Assembly (NCBI GenBank): GCA_963524285.1 | Contig: CAURGZ010000002.1 | Location: 1-64,000 of the forward strand | DNA from: Lancefieldella sp963524285 | GTDB lineage: Bacteria; Actinomycetota; Coriobacteriia; Coriobacteriales; Atopobiaceae | Length of the DNA stretch: 64,000 nucleotides | Reading direction: 5' to 3' | Part shown: positions 51,766 to 61,525 of the stretch, piece by piece | Layout of the letters: each line of letters begins with the position of its first letter | Numbering within the stretch: position 1 is the stretch's first letter | Program-made: the position numbers and the translations under genes | The notes under the pieces: generated by a model | Seen by the model: only the letters and a program-made list of their open reading frames with translations | Told to the model about the DNA's origin: nothing | Database searches by the model: none

Positions 51766-53370
51766 ATGAAAGAGCACGTTTTTACTAATCTTTCCCGTAA
51801 AACATTCTTACGTGGATCTTTGGCGGCTGCCGTTGCCGCCGGTTCTGCTTCACTACTTTCTGCTTGTGGCGGTTCAGCTGGCGAAGACAACCAGAAAAAA
51901 GTATTGCGCTTTGGCGTAAATAACCCAAAGGTAACCTTTGATACTCAGAAGACCTCTGGCTCTGTTGGCGTATCTGAGGCAGTTGCAGAATCTTTGCTGG
52001 TGCTTAACCCAGACACAAAAGAAATTGAGCCAAACCTGGTAACAGGTCTCCCTACCGTCTCTGAAGATGGCCTTACCTACTCATATGAGCTTAAGGATGG
52101 CATTAAATTCCACAATGGAGAGACCCTTAAGTCCTCTGACGTTAAATACACCTTGACGCGTATGTTCTTGCCAGCTACTAAGGCAACCTCAATTGACTCG
52201 TATGCATACATTGAGGGCGCTAAAGATATTATTGCTGGCACAACAGAAGAGCTTTCTGGTGTTGTTATTAAGGATGACCGTCACTTTGACATCAAACTGA
52301 CTCAGCCTTATTCAACCTTTAATGCAATCATGGCTCAGTTCTACGCTGTTATCTACCCAGAGAAGGCTTGCAAAGAAGCTGGTGAAGCATGGGGTACTGA
52401 GACCAACTTCATTGGTACTGGCGCTTATAAGCTTGTCTCTAATGACAGCACCACAGAAGTTGTTCTTGAGGGATTTGCTGATTACCATGAGGGTAAGCCT
52501 GGTCTGGATGAGCTTAGATTTGTCTACATTGACGACGCTAACACCCGTGTTCTTAACTACAAGAACAACGATGTTGACCTGGTCTTTATTTCTCAGTCTC
52601 TTATTCAGCAGTATCAAAATGATGAGTCTATTTCCAAAGAGATTGTCAACTACACCCCTGCATCTACGCAGTTTGTAAACTTGAACCTTAAGAGCGAGAA
52701 CCTCAAAGATGTTCGCGTTCGCCAGGCACTCTCTATGGCAATTGATAGAGACACCATTTGTAGCACCATTCTTTCTGGTGTTGCAAAGCCTGCTAAGTCG
52801 TTTATCCCATCTTCTGAGACCGGCTACAATGAGTCCGCTCCAGAGTTTGAGTACAACGTAGACAAAGCAAAGCAACTTCTTGCACAGGCAGGTGTTTCTA
52901 ACCTCACTCTTAACGCTCAGGTCAGAAGCCAGGATCAGAACCTCATGGTTGCTCTTCAGGATGCTTGGTCAAAGATTGGCGTTACCTGTAACGTAAGCGT
53001 TATTGACTCTGGTGTTTGGAGCGACGCACGTACTAACGGTGACCTTGAAGTCACTCTTGTTACCTGGTCTACCCTCTCCTTCCAGGGTGTTGAGCACATG
53101 GGCTCCTACTTCCGCTCTGACCGCGCCGCTAAGAAGTCTTCCTTCTACAACAGCACCGAGTTTGACAACCTGGTTGACCAGGCTCGCCTTACCGTTAACA
53201 ACAACGACAAGGTACTTGAGCTTACCCGCCAGGCAGATAGCCTTATGACTCACACAGACTACGCTTGCCTGCCTATCGACTGGCCACAGATGCCTTACGT
53301 CTTGAAGCCAGAGTTTACCGGCCTCAGCGTTCTGGTTAACCCTCACTTCGATAAGGTTAAGAAGAAGTAA
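51766..53370 (+). CDS. Solute-binding lipoprotein (SBP family 5), orphan
   Basis: A 534-residue exported lipoprotein with Tat-like S-R-K-T-F-L-R and lipobox L-S-A-C. It resembles the binding protein at 57698-59344 (shared K-K-x-L-R-(F/Y)-G start of the mature protein and common C-terminal C/T-L-P-(I/L)-x-W-P block) and converges on that transporter's last gene. It probably feeds the same permeases with a different peptide range. GGAAGG precedes the ATG; a strong terminator follows. Confidence 0.88.
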   Translation: MKEHVFTNLSRKTFLRGSLAAAVAAGSASLLSACGGSAGEDNQKKVLRFGVNNPKVTFDTQKTSGSVGVSEAVAESLLVLNPDTKEIEPNLVTGLPTVSEDGLTYSYELKDGIKFHNGETLKSSDVKYTLTRMFLPATKATSIDSYAYIEGAKDIIAGTTEELSGVVIKDDRHFDIKLTQPYSTFNAIMAQFYAVIYPEKACKEAGEAWGTETNFIGTGAYKLVSNDSTTEVVLEGFADYHEGKPGLDELRFVYIDDANTRVLNYKNNDVDLVFISQSLIQQYQNDESISKEIVNYTPASTQFVNLNLKSENLKDVRVRQALSMAIDRDTICSTILSGVAKPAKSFIPSSETGYNESAPEFEYNVDKAKQLLAQAGVSNLTLNAQVRSQDQNLMVALQDAWSKIGVTCNVSVIDSGVWSDARTNGDLEVTLVTWSTLSFQGVEHMGSYFRSDRAAKKSSFYNSTEFDNLVDQARLTVNNNDKVLELTRQADSLMTHTDYACLPIDWPQMPYVLKPEFTGLSVLVNPHFDKVKKK

Positions 53371-53390
53371 GGCTTCCTCCATACAAAACA

Positions 53391-53427
53391 AAGGCGAGAA
53401 GATCAATTGGTCTTCTCGCCATTTTTG
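53391..53427 (+). terminator. Terminator built from inverted GGCGAGAA motifs
   Basis: GGCGAGAAGATC (53393-53404) pairs with GGTCTTCTCGCC (53409-53420) with one wobble, followed by ATTTTTG on the plus strand. It ends the orphan binding-protein transcript and might also stop convergent transcription. Confidence 0.88.
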
Positions 53428-53465
53428 TGTTTGTATGCCGTTTTAAGACACGACAATAAGATGCG

Positions 53466-54578
53466 CTACTCGGAAATCTTCTCCTCAAGGCGCGCTTCTT
53501 CTACGGCCTTCTGAGCCGCCTCAATAGCATGCGCAACCTGAGGTGTGCGGTCGGCATCAGAGAGCGACGCGTCGTACAGGTGGCAAGCGCAGAAGTGACC
53601 TGGCTCAGCCTCGATACGCTCAGGAATGCGCTCGGAGCAAACCTTCATTGCCTTAGGGCAGCGCGTGTGGAATACGCAGCCTGAAGGTGGGTTAGCAGGA
53701 CTTGGAACATCACCTTGAAGAATGCGCTTTTCCTGGATACGCTCGTGGCGAATACGAGGAATAACATTCAGAAGTGCCTGAGTGTATGGGTGCAGAGGAC
53801 GCTCAAAGAGGGCGTCTTTGGTGGCAAACTCCATCTGGTGACCCAGATACATGACCATAACAGTATCTGCAATGTGGCGAACAACGGAAAGGTCATGGCT
53901 AATAAAGATGTATGCCAGACCGTGGTCCTTCTGAAGCTCTTCAAGCAAGTTGATTACTTTTGCCTGAACAGAAACGTCCAGCGCAGAAACAGGCTCGTCG
54001 CAGACAACAATTTCTGGCTCAAGCACAATAGCGCGAGCAATACCAATACGCTGACGCTGGCCACCCGAGAACTCGTGAGGGTAGCGGTACTTGAACTCAA
54101 GGTTAAGGCCAACTTCCTCCATAACCTCTTCAATGCGAGCATCACGCTCTGCCTTTGTCTTATAGGTGCCTGCAATATCAATAGGCTCGCCAATGATATC
54201 CATGACCGTCATACGAGGGTTCAGTGAGCTGTAAGGATCCTGGAAGATCAGCTTCATCTTCTGACGAGCACGCTTAAGATCTTCTCCCTTAAGCGAGGTA
54301 AAGTCCTCCCCATCAAGCTCAACCGTACCAGAGGTTGGCTCGGTGAGGCGCAGAACACACTTGCCTGTTGTGGACTTTCCGCAGCCAGACTCACCAACGA
54401 TGGCCAAGGTCTCTTTGCGCCTGAGCTCAAACGAAACGTCCTCAACAGCATGAATGGAAGCGTTAGAACGACCAAATACACCGTTTTTGATGGGGAATCG
54501 CTTAACCAAGTTCTTTACGGACAAGATGGTTTTCTCGCCAGAAAGGTCCTTGACGTCTGTGTTCTTCTCTTCTGCCAT
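53466..54578 (-). CDS. dppF: Peptide ABC importer ATPase DppF
   Basis: A 370-residue ATPase with Walker A G-E-S-G-C-G-K-S, signature F-S-G-G-Q-R-Q-R and Walker B I-V-V-C-D-E-P. A C-terminal cysteine cluster (C-V-F-H-T-R-C and C-A-C) follows. The extra N-terminal 20 and C-terminal 30 charged residues are outside the core. It is the last gene of the dpp operon; two bases separate it from dppD. Confidence 0.92.
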   Translation of the reverse strand: MAEEKNTDVKDLSGEKTILSVKNLVKRFPIKNGVFGRSNASIHAVEDVSFELRRKETLAIVGESGCGKSTTGKCVLRLTEPTSGTVELDGEDFTSLKGEDLKRARQKMKLIFQDPYSSLNPRMTVMDIIGEPIDIAGTYKTKAERDARIEEVMEEVGLNLEFKYRYPHEFSGGQRQRIGIARAIVLEPEIVVCDEPVSALDVSVQAKVINLLEELQKDHGLAYIFISHDLSVVRHIADTVMVMYLGHQMEFATKDALFERPLHPYTQALLNVIPRIRHERIQEKRILQGDVPSPANPPSGCVFHTRCPKAMKVCSERIPERIEAEPGHFCACHLYDASLSDADRTPQVAHAIEAAQKAVEEARLEEKISE

Positions 54579-54580
54579 GA

Positions 54581-55705
54581 CTACTCACCCCACTCATCAG
54601 TGTATTTCCAACAGCTGACAGTATGGCAATTGTCTTCACCAACAGCAGTCAAGCCAGGACGACGCTTCTTACAAATGTCCTTAGCAAACGGACAACGTGG
54701 ATGGAACGGGCAACCAGAAGGCATGTGAGAAAGCATAGGAACGCTACCAGGAATTGCATAGAGTTCCTTGGTGCGCTCGTCAAACGATGGAATGGACGCA
54801 ATCAAGCCCTGAGCATAAGGGTGCAGAGGGTTAGTAAAGAGCTCTGCAGACTGCGCATACTCAACACGATGACCAGCGTACATGACAAGAACCCAGTCAG
54901 CCATCTCGGAAACAACACCCATGTCATGCGTAATCAACATGACAGCGGTGCCCAAATCTTGCTTCATGCGATCGATAATCTGCAGAATCTGTGCCTGAAC
55001 CGTTACGTCAAGAGCGGTTGTTGGCTCGTCGCAGATAAGCAGTGATGGCTGGCAGGCAAGAGCCATAGCAATCATGACACGCTGTCGCATGCCACCAGAA
55101 AGCTCATGTGGATATGACGAGAAGACCTTCTCTGGTGCAGGAATACCCACCAGCTTGATCATATCAAGAGCCTTCTGATCTGCCTCCTGTTTGCTCATGT
55201 TGGGATTATGAACAAGGATGCCCTCACGAATCTGAAGACCAGATTTCATAACAGGATTCAAGGAGGTCATAGGCTCCTGGAAAATCATTCCGATGCGATT
55301 ACCGCGAAAGTCACGCATGCCACCACGAGGAAGCTGCGTTAAATCAGTTCCCTCAAAAATAATTTCTCCGCCGGTAATTTGCGCAGGAGGTGTAGGAAGC
55401 AATCCCATAACAGATAAAGCTGTCATGGACTTACCGCAGCCAGACTCTCCTACTACTGCAAGAGTCTCGCCTTTACGCATAATAAACGAGAGGCCACTTA
55501 CTGCAGGAAGTGCGCCATCTTCGGTGAAAAGCGTAACATCAAGATGATTAACGTCGAGAAGGACGTTCTTCTTGCACTGCTCTTCTCGCTCCTTTTGAGC
55601 GGTTTCTTGTGCAAGTTTGCGCTCCTCAAGGCTGCAAAATTGCACAGACTGTCCATTTGGACCCTCGATAACGTGCTCAAATGTTGCATCTGTTTTTTCT
55701 GCCAT
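54581..55705 (-). CDS. dppD: Peptide ABC importer ATPase DppD
   Basis: A 374-residue ATPase: Walker A G-E-S-G-C-G-K-S, signature L-S-G-G-M-R-Q-R, Walker B L-L-I-C-D-E-P, and the C-terminal four-cysteine motif C-P-F-H-P-R-C-P-F-A that in relatives holds an iron-sulfur cluster. A 55-residue charged N-terminal extension precedes the ATPase core. The ATG at 55705 has AAAGGAGG upstream; a longer frame running into dppC is rejected. Confidence 0.92.
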   Translation of the reverse strand: MAEKTDATFEHVIEGPNGQSVQFCSLEERKLAQETAQKEREEQCKKNVLLDVNHLDVTLFTEDGALPAVSGLSFIMRKGETLAVVGESGCGKSMTALSVMGLLPTPPAQITGGEIIFEGTDLTQLPRGGMRDFRGNRIGMIFQEPMTSLNPVMKSGLQIREGILVHNPNMSKQEADQKALDMIKLVGIPAPEKVFSSYPHELSGGMRQRVMIAMALACQPSLLICDEPTTALDVTVQAQILQIIDRMKQDLGTAVMLITHDMGVVSEMADWVLVMYAGHRVEYAQSAELFTNPLHPYAQGLIASIPSFDERTKELYAIPGSVPMLSHMPSGCPFHPRCPFAKDICKKRRPGLTAVGEDNCHTVSCWKYTDEWGE

Positions 55706-55721
55706 AAACGTAACCTCCTTT

Positions 55722-56678
55722 CTAAGAACGCATCTTTGGATCAAGGGCGTCGCGAAGTGCATCGCCAAGCAAGTTGAAAGACATAACTGTAATGATGATG
55801 ACAATACCTGGGGCAATACTGTAGAGAGGCTGTGATGCAAGGTATGGCTGAGATGCTGCAATCATTTGGCCCCAACTTGCCTCAGGTGGCTGAACACCCA
55901 ATCCCAAGAACGAGAGTGTTGCCTCAGAAAGAATTGCGCTTGGAATGCCCAAGGTAGAAACAACAATCAGCGTTGACATACAGTTAGGAAGCAAATGCTT
56001 CATGATGATGCGGAAGCTGTTACCACCAGACAAAATACAAGACTGAATGTATTCAGAATTCTTCAGACGCATGACGTCGCCTCGAATCAGCCTTGCTGTG
56101 GTTGTCCACATCAAAAGACCCAGTGCAATATAGAGGTTAATAAGACCTGGACCCATAACAAACATAATCAAAATTGCAAAAAGCAAGAATGGGAAGCTGG
56201 AGAAAACCTGAATGATAAAGGACACAACTGCATCAACCCAGCGACCGTAATATCCTGCTGCAACTCCTGCTACAAAGCCGATAAACAGGGCAATTGCCTG
56301 CGAAATAATACCAACAGACAGAGAAATCTGGCAGCCGTAAATAATACGAGAAAGAATATCTCGGCCGTACTCATCAGTACCAAGTAAGTGCGCAAATGTT
56401 GGATTCTGATTCTGAATTGAAAGGTTTTGATTTTTGTAGCCATATGGAGCAAGAACAGGAGCAAGAATTGCAATAATCACCAAAGCCAAAACAATGCCCA
56501 AGCAAATCATGCCCAGTTTATTTTTCTTAAAGATGTTCCAGCTAACCTGCCAATAGCTCTGCGCACGAACTTTTCCCGTGGCAGCCTGTTCCTCTTCTTG
56601 AGCCTTGGTGGCATCTTCAAGTACAGCTTCGGTCTTTTGGACCTTCTCGCTATTTTTATCACTTGTAAACAAAGCCAT
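55722..56678 (-). CDS. dppC: Peptide ABC importer permease DppC
   Basis: A 318-residue permease with a 40-residue charged N-terminus, six membrane segments and the motif G-T-D-E-Y-G-R-D typical of DppC. Its ATG overlaps the dppB stop by one base (TAATG). Confidence 0.92.
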   Translation of the reverse strand: MALFTSDKNSEKVQKTEAVLEDATKAQEEEQAATGKVRAQSYWQVSWNIFKKNKLGMICLGIVLALVIIAILAPVLAPYGYKNQNLSIQNQNPTFAHLLGTDEYGRDILSRIIYGCQISLSVGIISQAIALFIGFVAGVAAGYYGRWVDAVVSFIIQVFSSFPFLLFAILIMFVMGPGLINLYIALGLLMWTTTARLIRGDVMRLKNSEYIQSCILSGGNSFRIIMKHLLPNCMSTLIVVSTLGIPSAILSEATLSFLGLGVQPPEASWGQMIAASQPYLASQPLYSIAPGIVIIITVMSFNLLGDALRDALDPKMRS

Positions 56679-57613
56679 TACTCTGATGCCTCCTCTCCAA
56701 GACGAATTCGTGGATCAACTACCGCGTACAAGATATCAACAAGCAGATAAATAACAACGCAGATAATTGCCACGTACATGACACTACCCTGAATCAGCGG
56801 TAGGTCACGAGCATTAATTGCATCAATAAGCAACTTACCCATACCGTTCATATTAAAAATCTGCTCAATGATGATGGAACCAGTAAGAATGTCTCCCAGC
56901 TGAGATCCAGCAATGGTAATAATTGGGATAAGAGCATTTCTGAGCGCATGTTTCAAAACAATAGCGGAGCGCTTAAGGCCCTTAGCTTCAGCAGTTCTAA
57001 TGTAGTCCTGATTTAATACGTCCAGCATGCTGGTCCTGGTAACGCGGGCAATACTTGCTGCGTAACGAGAGCCCAGCGCAATAACAGGAAGAACGTACGC
57101 GGATGGCGTTTTAACACCAGACAACGGGAACCACTTAAGCGTCAAAGCAAAAATAATCTGCAGTACAAGTGCTACCCAAAACGATGGAGCAGAAATACCA
57201 AAGATTGCAGCTGACATAAGCGATCTATCAAGCCATTTTCCATGGTTTACTGCGGCGAGAATACCCATCAAAAGACCAAGTACTATGGCAAAAAGATACG
57301 CAAACACTGCTAAGCGTAGCGTAACTCCCAAAGCCTTAGTCAGAAGTGCAATGACAGGTCGCTTCTGAGTGTAAGAAGTTCCAAAATCTCCACCAAGCAT
57401 TTTTACAAACCAGTTTGCATACTGCTCTGGAATTGGCTTATCAAGACCCATGGTGTGACGGACCTGTTGAACAGTAGCCTCATCAGCCATATCGCCCATC
57501 ATGACTCGTACTGGGTCACCTGGGACGATGTTCAAGACAAAAAACGTTAAAGCAGAAATGCAAACTACAACGCTCACTGCTTGAAGGATTCGTTTGATTA
57601 GAAACGATCTCAC
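56678..57613 (-). CDS. dppB: Peptide ABC importer permease DppB
   Basis: A 311-residue permease with six membrane segments and the loop T-A-E-A-K-G-L near residue 195. GTG start with GAGGAG upstream. It is separated from the binding-protein gene by a hairpin that probably limits readthrough. Confidence 0.92.
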   Translation of the reverse strand: MRSFLIKRILQAVSVVVCISALTFFVLNIVPGDPVRVMMGDMADEATVQQVRHTMGLDKPIPEQYANWFVKMLGGDFGTSYTQKRPVIALLTKALGVTLRLAVFAYLFAIVLGLLMGILAAVNHGKWLDRSLMSAAIFGISAPSFWVALVLQIIFALTLKWFPLSGVKTPSAYVLPVIALGSRYAASIARVTRTSMLDVLNQDYIRTAEAKGLKRSAIVLKHALRNALIPIITIAGSQLGDILTGSIIIEQIFNMNGMGKLLIDAINARDLPLIQGSVMYVAIICVVIYLLVDILYAVVDPRIRLGEEASE

Positions 57614-57640
57614 TCCTGAGCTCCTCTCCCCTCAAGAAAA

Positions 57641-57674
57641 TGAAGCGGCATCCAAGAATCTTAGATGCCGCTTT
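57641..57674 (-). terminator. Hairpin after the dpp binding-protein gene
   Basis: AAGCGGCATC (57643-57652) pairs with GATGCCGCTT (57664-57673), followed on the minus strand by CATTTTC. A partial terminator or mRNA end protector between dppA and dppB. Confidence 0.7.
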
Positions 57675-57697
57675 AAAGTTTATAGCAAGTTTGCTAC

Positions 57698-59344
57698 TTA
57701 GTCCTCTGGAACGGTGTAATCGGAATTAGATGTATCAATATCGACATCAAAGAAGTGATAAATCAAGTTTCCAACCTTAGCGTTCTTGACGTACTTCTTA
57801 GCGACAAAGGAGTTCTTTGGCCAATACAGAGGAAGTGTAGCAAAGTCTGTACGAGTCAGCAGGTTATCTGCGTCCTTGTAATCCTCTGTTCTCTTATCCT
57901 TGTTGGACTCAGAGCGACCCTCAACAAGAAGCTTGTCAAACTCTGGGTTGTTGTAGAAGGAAGACTTCTTTGCAGCGTTAGTGCTGTAGAAGTAGGTGTA
58001 CAGGTGCTGGTCACCATCGGCAAACAGTGGATACCAAGCAAGGGTAGTAATCTGGAGGTTACCAGCAGCCCAGTCAGTATTCCAGACTGCGTTGTCCTCT
58101 ACCTGAACATCAAGGGTAACGCCAACCTTGCTCCAGTACTCCTGAACAGCAACAAGGAGTTTTTCGTAAGACTTTCTAACCTTTGCAGAAAGCTTAAGGT
58201 CAGATGCACCAGCCTCAGCAAGCAGAGACTTAGCTTTCTCTGGATCGTATTCAAATGCAGGTGCACTCTTGTCGTAACCAGGTGTTGCAGGAGCAAGCCA
58301 ACCACTTGCAACGGTACCGTTACCAGAAGCAATGTTATCAACAAGCTCCTGACGGTTGATTGCCAGAGAAAGTGCCTGTCGAACCTTAGGGTCAGTCAGA
58401 CCTAGACCCTCTTTGAGGTTAAGGTTGATGAAGTTAACACCAAGAGTCTGATATGCAGTGATAAGGTCCTTGACGTCAGCATCGCTTGAATACTGCTGAT
58501 ACAGAGAAGATGGAAGATCGCAGAAATCGATGTCGTTGTTCTTGAATGCAAGCAGCTGAGTGTTGGTGTCATCGTAGTAGTGAATACGAATCTCATCCAG
58601 TGCAGGCTTGCCGTCATGGTAGTCATCAAAGCGCTCGAGAACTACCTCAGTGGTGTCATCGTTGCTCTTAATCTTGTACTTACCAGTACCAATGAGGTTA
58701 GTACCAGTGCCCCAATTAGCGCCAGCAGCCTCACAAGCCTTCTCTGGGAAAATGCAAGCATAGGAGATACCAAGAACGCTTACAAAGACAATGTAAGGCT
58801 CAGAAAGCGTAAAGGTGAAGTGAGTATCATCCTGAACAGTCAGGCCCTCAAGCTCAGTTGCCTTACCGGCAAGCATCTCTGGAGCACCCTTAATCTTGTC
58901 AAAGAAGCTGGTGGAGAGAGCCTTAGTTTCTGGCTTAAACATACGCTCAAAGGTGTACTTAACATCCTTTGCGGTCAAAGTAGTACCGTCGTGGAACTTA
59001 ATGCCCTCTTTGAGCTCGCACTTAAGAGTAAGACCGTCAGACTCAAAGGTTGGAATCTCTTTAAGCAGACATGTGACAAGCTCATTATCCTCAGTCCAAC
59101 GAAGCAAAGACTCGCAAACAGAGTCTGCAACACATGCGGACTGTGAGTTGTTTGCACGCTGCATATCAAGGCCCTGCTTAGAATTTGCGGAGCCGTAGCG
59201 AAGAATCTTCTTCTTATCAGAAGCCACAGGAGTATCAGTGGAGGAAGGATTGCAGCCAGCCAGCATCATAGATGCGCCACCACCAGCCGCTACCATACCT
59301 GATGCCTTCAAAAAATTACGACGGCTTAGTGAGTTCTCCAGCAT
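57698..59344 (-). CDS. dppA: Solute-binding lipoprotein of the Dpp importer
   Basis: A 548-residue exported lipoprotein (SBP family 5) with Tat motif S-R-R-N-F-L-K and lipobox L-A-G-C. First gene of the complete dppABCDF operon. GAAGGG precedes the ATG. Likely ligands are di- or oligopeptides, judged from the neighbouring genes only. Confidence 0.9.
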   Translation of the reverse strand: MLENSLSRRNFLKASGMVAAGGGASMMLAGCNPSSTDTPVASDKKKILRYGSANSKQGLDMQRANNSQSACVADSVCESLLRWTEDNELVTCLLKEIPTFESDGLTLKCELKEGIKFHDGTTLTAKDVKYTFERMFKPETKALSTSFFDKIKGAPEMLAGKATELEGLTVQDDTHFTFTLSEPYIVFVSVLGISYACIFPEKACEAAGANWGTGTNLIGTGKYKIKSNDDTTEVVLERFDDYHDGKPALDEIRIHYYDDTNTQLLAFKNNDIDFCDLPSSLYQQYSSDADVKDLITAYQTLGVNFINLNLKEGLGLTDPKVRQALSLAINRQELVDNIASGNGTVASGWLAPATPGYDKSAPAFEYDPEKAKSLLAEAGASDLKLSAKVRKSYEKLLVAVQEYWSKVGVTLDVQVEDNAVWNTDWAAGNLQITTLAWYPLFADGDQHLYTYFYSTNAAKKSSFYNNPEFDKLLVEGRSESNKDKRTEDYKDADNLLTRTDFATLPLYWPKNSFVAKKYVKNAKVGNLIYHFFDVDIDTSNSDYTVPED

Positions 59345-59589
59345 GTTAACCCTTCTTTCTTATTAAAACGATTTATAAGACAACCCTGCTGGGGTCAGAT
59401 AACTATACAAAACAATTACCAGCATTTACCTATATATACCTAGGATGAAATAGACATGAAACATTAAATTGCGACGATAACAGCAAAATCTATTTACCTG
59501 CGCTTTTTGTCAAATCATATAGGATTTACCTATATTGAAACATAAAAATTGACTAAGCATTTTTGGACAGTTGTCCATTTTTCCATAAA
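59345..59589 (-). promoter_or_regulatory. Upstream region of the dpp operon
   Basis: No gene. TATAGT (minus strand, 59402-59407) is the candidate -10 box, 58 bases before dppA. The 12-mer ATTTACCTATAT occurs at 59424-59435 and again at 59524-59535, exactly 100 bases apart. CATGAAACATT at 59455-59465 is shared with the orphan binding-protein promoter region. The region looks like a multi-site control region. Confidence 0.45.
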
Positions 59590-59626
59590 AATATTGGCAG
59601 GTACTAAAGAGATACCTGCCAATACA
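59590..59626 (-). terminator. Terminator after the LPXTG gene
   Basis: TATTGGCAGGTA (59592-59603) pairs perfectly with TACCTGCCAATA (59613-59624), followed by TTTTTATGG on the minus strand. Confidence 0.92.
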
Positions 59627-59655
59627 AATGCATGTAACGAGAAGAACTCTCTGTC

Positions 59656-61377
59656 TTAGTGCTTACGCTTCATAAGACCTACGGCTGTTAAAGCAGCTCC
59701 ACCCATAACCATAAGAGGCATTACCAGAAGCTCTTCTCCCGTATTAGGAAGCTGTGCTTTCTTCTTCTTTGTCTTCTTCTCTTTTACAGGAGAAGCAGGA
59801 TTGGAAGGCTCTTCTGGAGCTGGAGTTGGTGTTGGAGTTGGAGTATCAGACTCAACGGTTAGGGTAACCGTCTTTGCTGCCTCGTAGTCATTGCCTGCAG
59901 CTGCAGCATTACCATTGAAGTAATAGTAATAGGTGACGGAGTATGCACCTGGAGTCTTAGAAATCTCTTCTGCCTTCTGAGCAACAGTTGCTGCATCCAT
60001 TGTTGCTGTATCAAGTACAACTGTACCGCTCTGATCAACAACCTTAACGCGAGCGTCAGCAGAACCAGCAGCAGGGGTAACCTGACCAGCGCTGTGATCA
60101 ACCATAGCATCAAGGTTATCAAGAATAGTCCAGGAATCCTGGTTAGCGGTAATAGTGCTGTCGTGTGCAGTAACTACCTGCCTGAGCTCTGTATAAAGAG
60201 GAGAGATAACGCCATTGTTAAGATCAAGCTCATCAGTTGAGTTCTCAGAAGCATTGATGACAAGGTTGCCGCTAGAAAGAGAAGTGTACGAATACTCCTG
60301 ATACACATCATCAGCAAGATCATTATCAACAGCAAGCTGCCAGCCAGGAAGATTAAGGTACAGTCCCCTATTGGAATTTCCAGTGTGAACTGAATAGCCA
60401 TAATCCCTCATGGCATTCTTAATGTTGGTCAAATCAATGTAGTACGCACCGCCGGTATACAGAGCATCGTTCTCCGTTGCGCTGTGGCGATCTTCATACA
60501 GGATATTATCAACGTGAATATCACTTGCAGAAATAGTTGGCATGTAATTCCACTCGTCCTGTGGGATAGCGTAATAGCTACCGTCAGGCCTAATAATTAC
60601 GCCAAGATATTTCTTATTGCTGCTAAGAATGGAATTGTTTGTTCCCTCTTCCAAGACCTGCCTTGCAAACCTAACTGAAACACGAGGGTTTCCGTAAGAG
60701 GTTCTGTGATCAAGCAGATACTGGGTAAGACCCACATAGTTGGTACCGTACAGATTAAGAGTAGAGCCATTGGTAAGTGTCAGAGGAACAGTAAGCGTAA
60801 TGGTCTCACCAGCGGCCAGAGTGCCCGAGACAGAAACGGAACGCATCTCAGCATTGTCCTGACCAGCTGCCTGGTATGCAGCATAAGCAGTAGCTGCAGG
60901 CTGAGAGCCAGAACCACCGTTCAGTCCACTAATGTTCAGATTAATTGCAGTTGCTGTATTAGTTGATGAGAAGGTAAATCCAGTTGCACGCAAATCAGGA
61001 TTAGGGCTTGAGCTGACATAGTAAGTAAGTGGCAGCTGCATAACCTCGTTTACAGAAACTGGAGATGAAGAGATGTTGGTAATCTTTACCACTGCCTGCA
61101 GATTCTGATACTTATCAATATCTACAATGGAGCGGTTCATCTGAGTGGTGTCATTATCCTTATAAGCGTAGTTAGATGTCTGGCCAGAAGCATCTGTAAA
61201 GTAAACAGAACGCTCGATAAGACCATCCGCACTCACAGAAGGAGACACGTTAGTAGTAGTGCCGTTATAAAACGAATTATTACTTGCAGCGTATGCAATA
61301 TTTGGCATAAAGATTAAAGCTGCCAAAAATGCAAACATAACAGCAAGAAAACTGCGGCCCTGCATCTTTGATGTCAT
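59656..61377 (-). CDS. LPXTG-anchored surface protein
   Basis: A 573-residue cell-wall protein. A signal peptide (about 1-30, ending N-I-A-Y-A) leads an extracellular region with no family I recognise. A bacterial Ig-like or MucBP-like segment (about 430-505) and a Thr/Pro stalk (P-T-P-T-P-T-P-A-P) follow. The C-terminus has the sorting signal L-P-N-T-G (543-547), a hydrophobic stretch and a K-R-K-H tail, after a striking run of lysines (K-E-K-K-T-K-K-K-K). A sortase would link it to peptidoglycan; none is in the window. AGGAGG precedes the ATG. Confidence 0.88.
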   Translation of the reverse strand: MTSKMQGRSFLAVMFAFLAALIFMPNIAYAASNNSFYNGTTTNVSPSVSADGLIERSVYFTDASGQTSNYAYKDNDTTQMNRSIVDIDKYQNLQAVVKITNISSSPVSVNEVMQLPLTYYVSSSPNPDLRATGFTFSSTNTATAINLNISGLNGGSGSQPAATAYAAYQAAGQDNAEMRSVSVSGTLAAGETITLTVPLTLTNGSTLNLYGTNYVGLTQYLLDHRTSYGNPRVSVRFARQVLEEGTNNSILSSNKKYLGVIIRPDGSYYAIPQDEWNYMPTISASDIHVDNILYEDRHSATENDALYTGGAYYIDLTNIKNAMRDYGYSVHTGNSNRGLYLNLPGWQLAVDNDLADDVYQEYSYTSLSSGNLVINASENSTDELDLNNGVISPLYTELRQVVTAHDSTITANQDSWTILDNLDAMVDHSAGQVTPAAGSADARVKVVDQSGTVVLDTATMDAATVAQKAEEISKTPGAYSVTYYYYFNGNAAAAGNDYEAAKTVTLTVESDTPTPTPTPAPEEPSNPASPVKEKKTKKKKAQLPNTGEELLVMPLMVMGGAALTAVGLMKRKH

Positions 61378-61464
61378 AGGCGTATTCCTCCTCAGAATAA
61401 AAACTTAGCGTTATATTTTCGCATTAACACCCTGTTGAAGGAATGGAGATATTTGTTACTTACA

Positions 61465-61499
61465 TAAAAAGAGACGTCATCTTTCGATGACGTCTCTTG
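61465..61499 (-). terminator. Terminator after rpsA
   Basis: AAGAGACGTCATC (61469-61481) and GATGACGTCTCTT (61486-61498) form a perfect 13-bp stem with a four-base loop, followed by TTTATG on the minus strand. Confidence 0.9.
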
Positions 61500-61525
61500 A
61501 CAAATCTCTAGATGCGCAAAGTGCT

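Noticed and set aside
55706..55861. N-terminal extension of dppD
   Set aside because: It runs back through the dppC coding end and lacks a ribosome site; ATG at 55705 has a perfect one.
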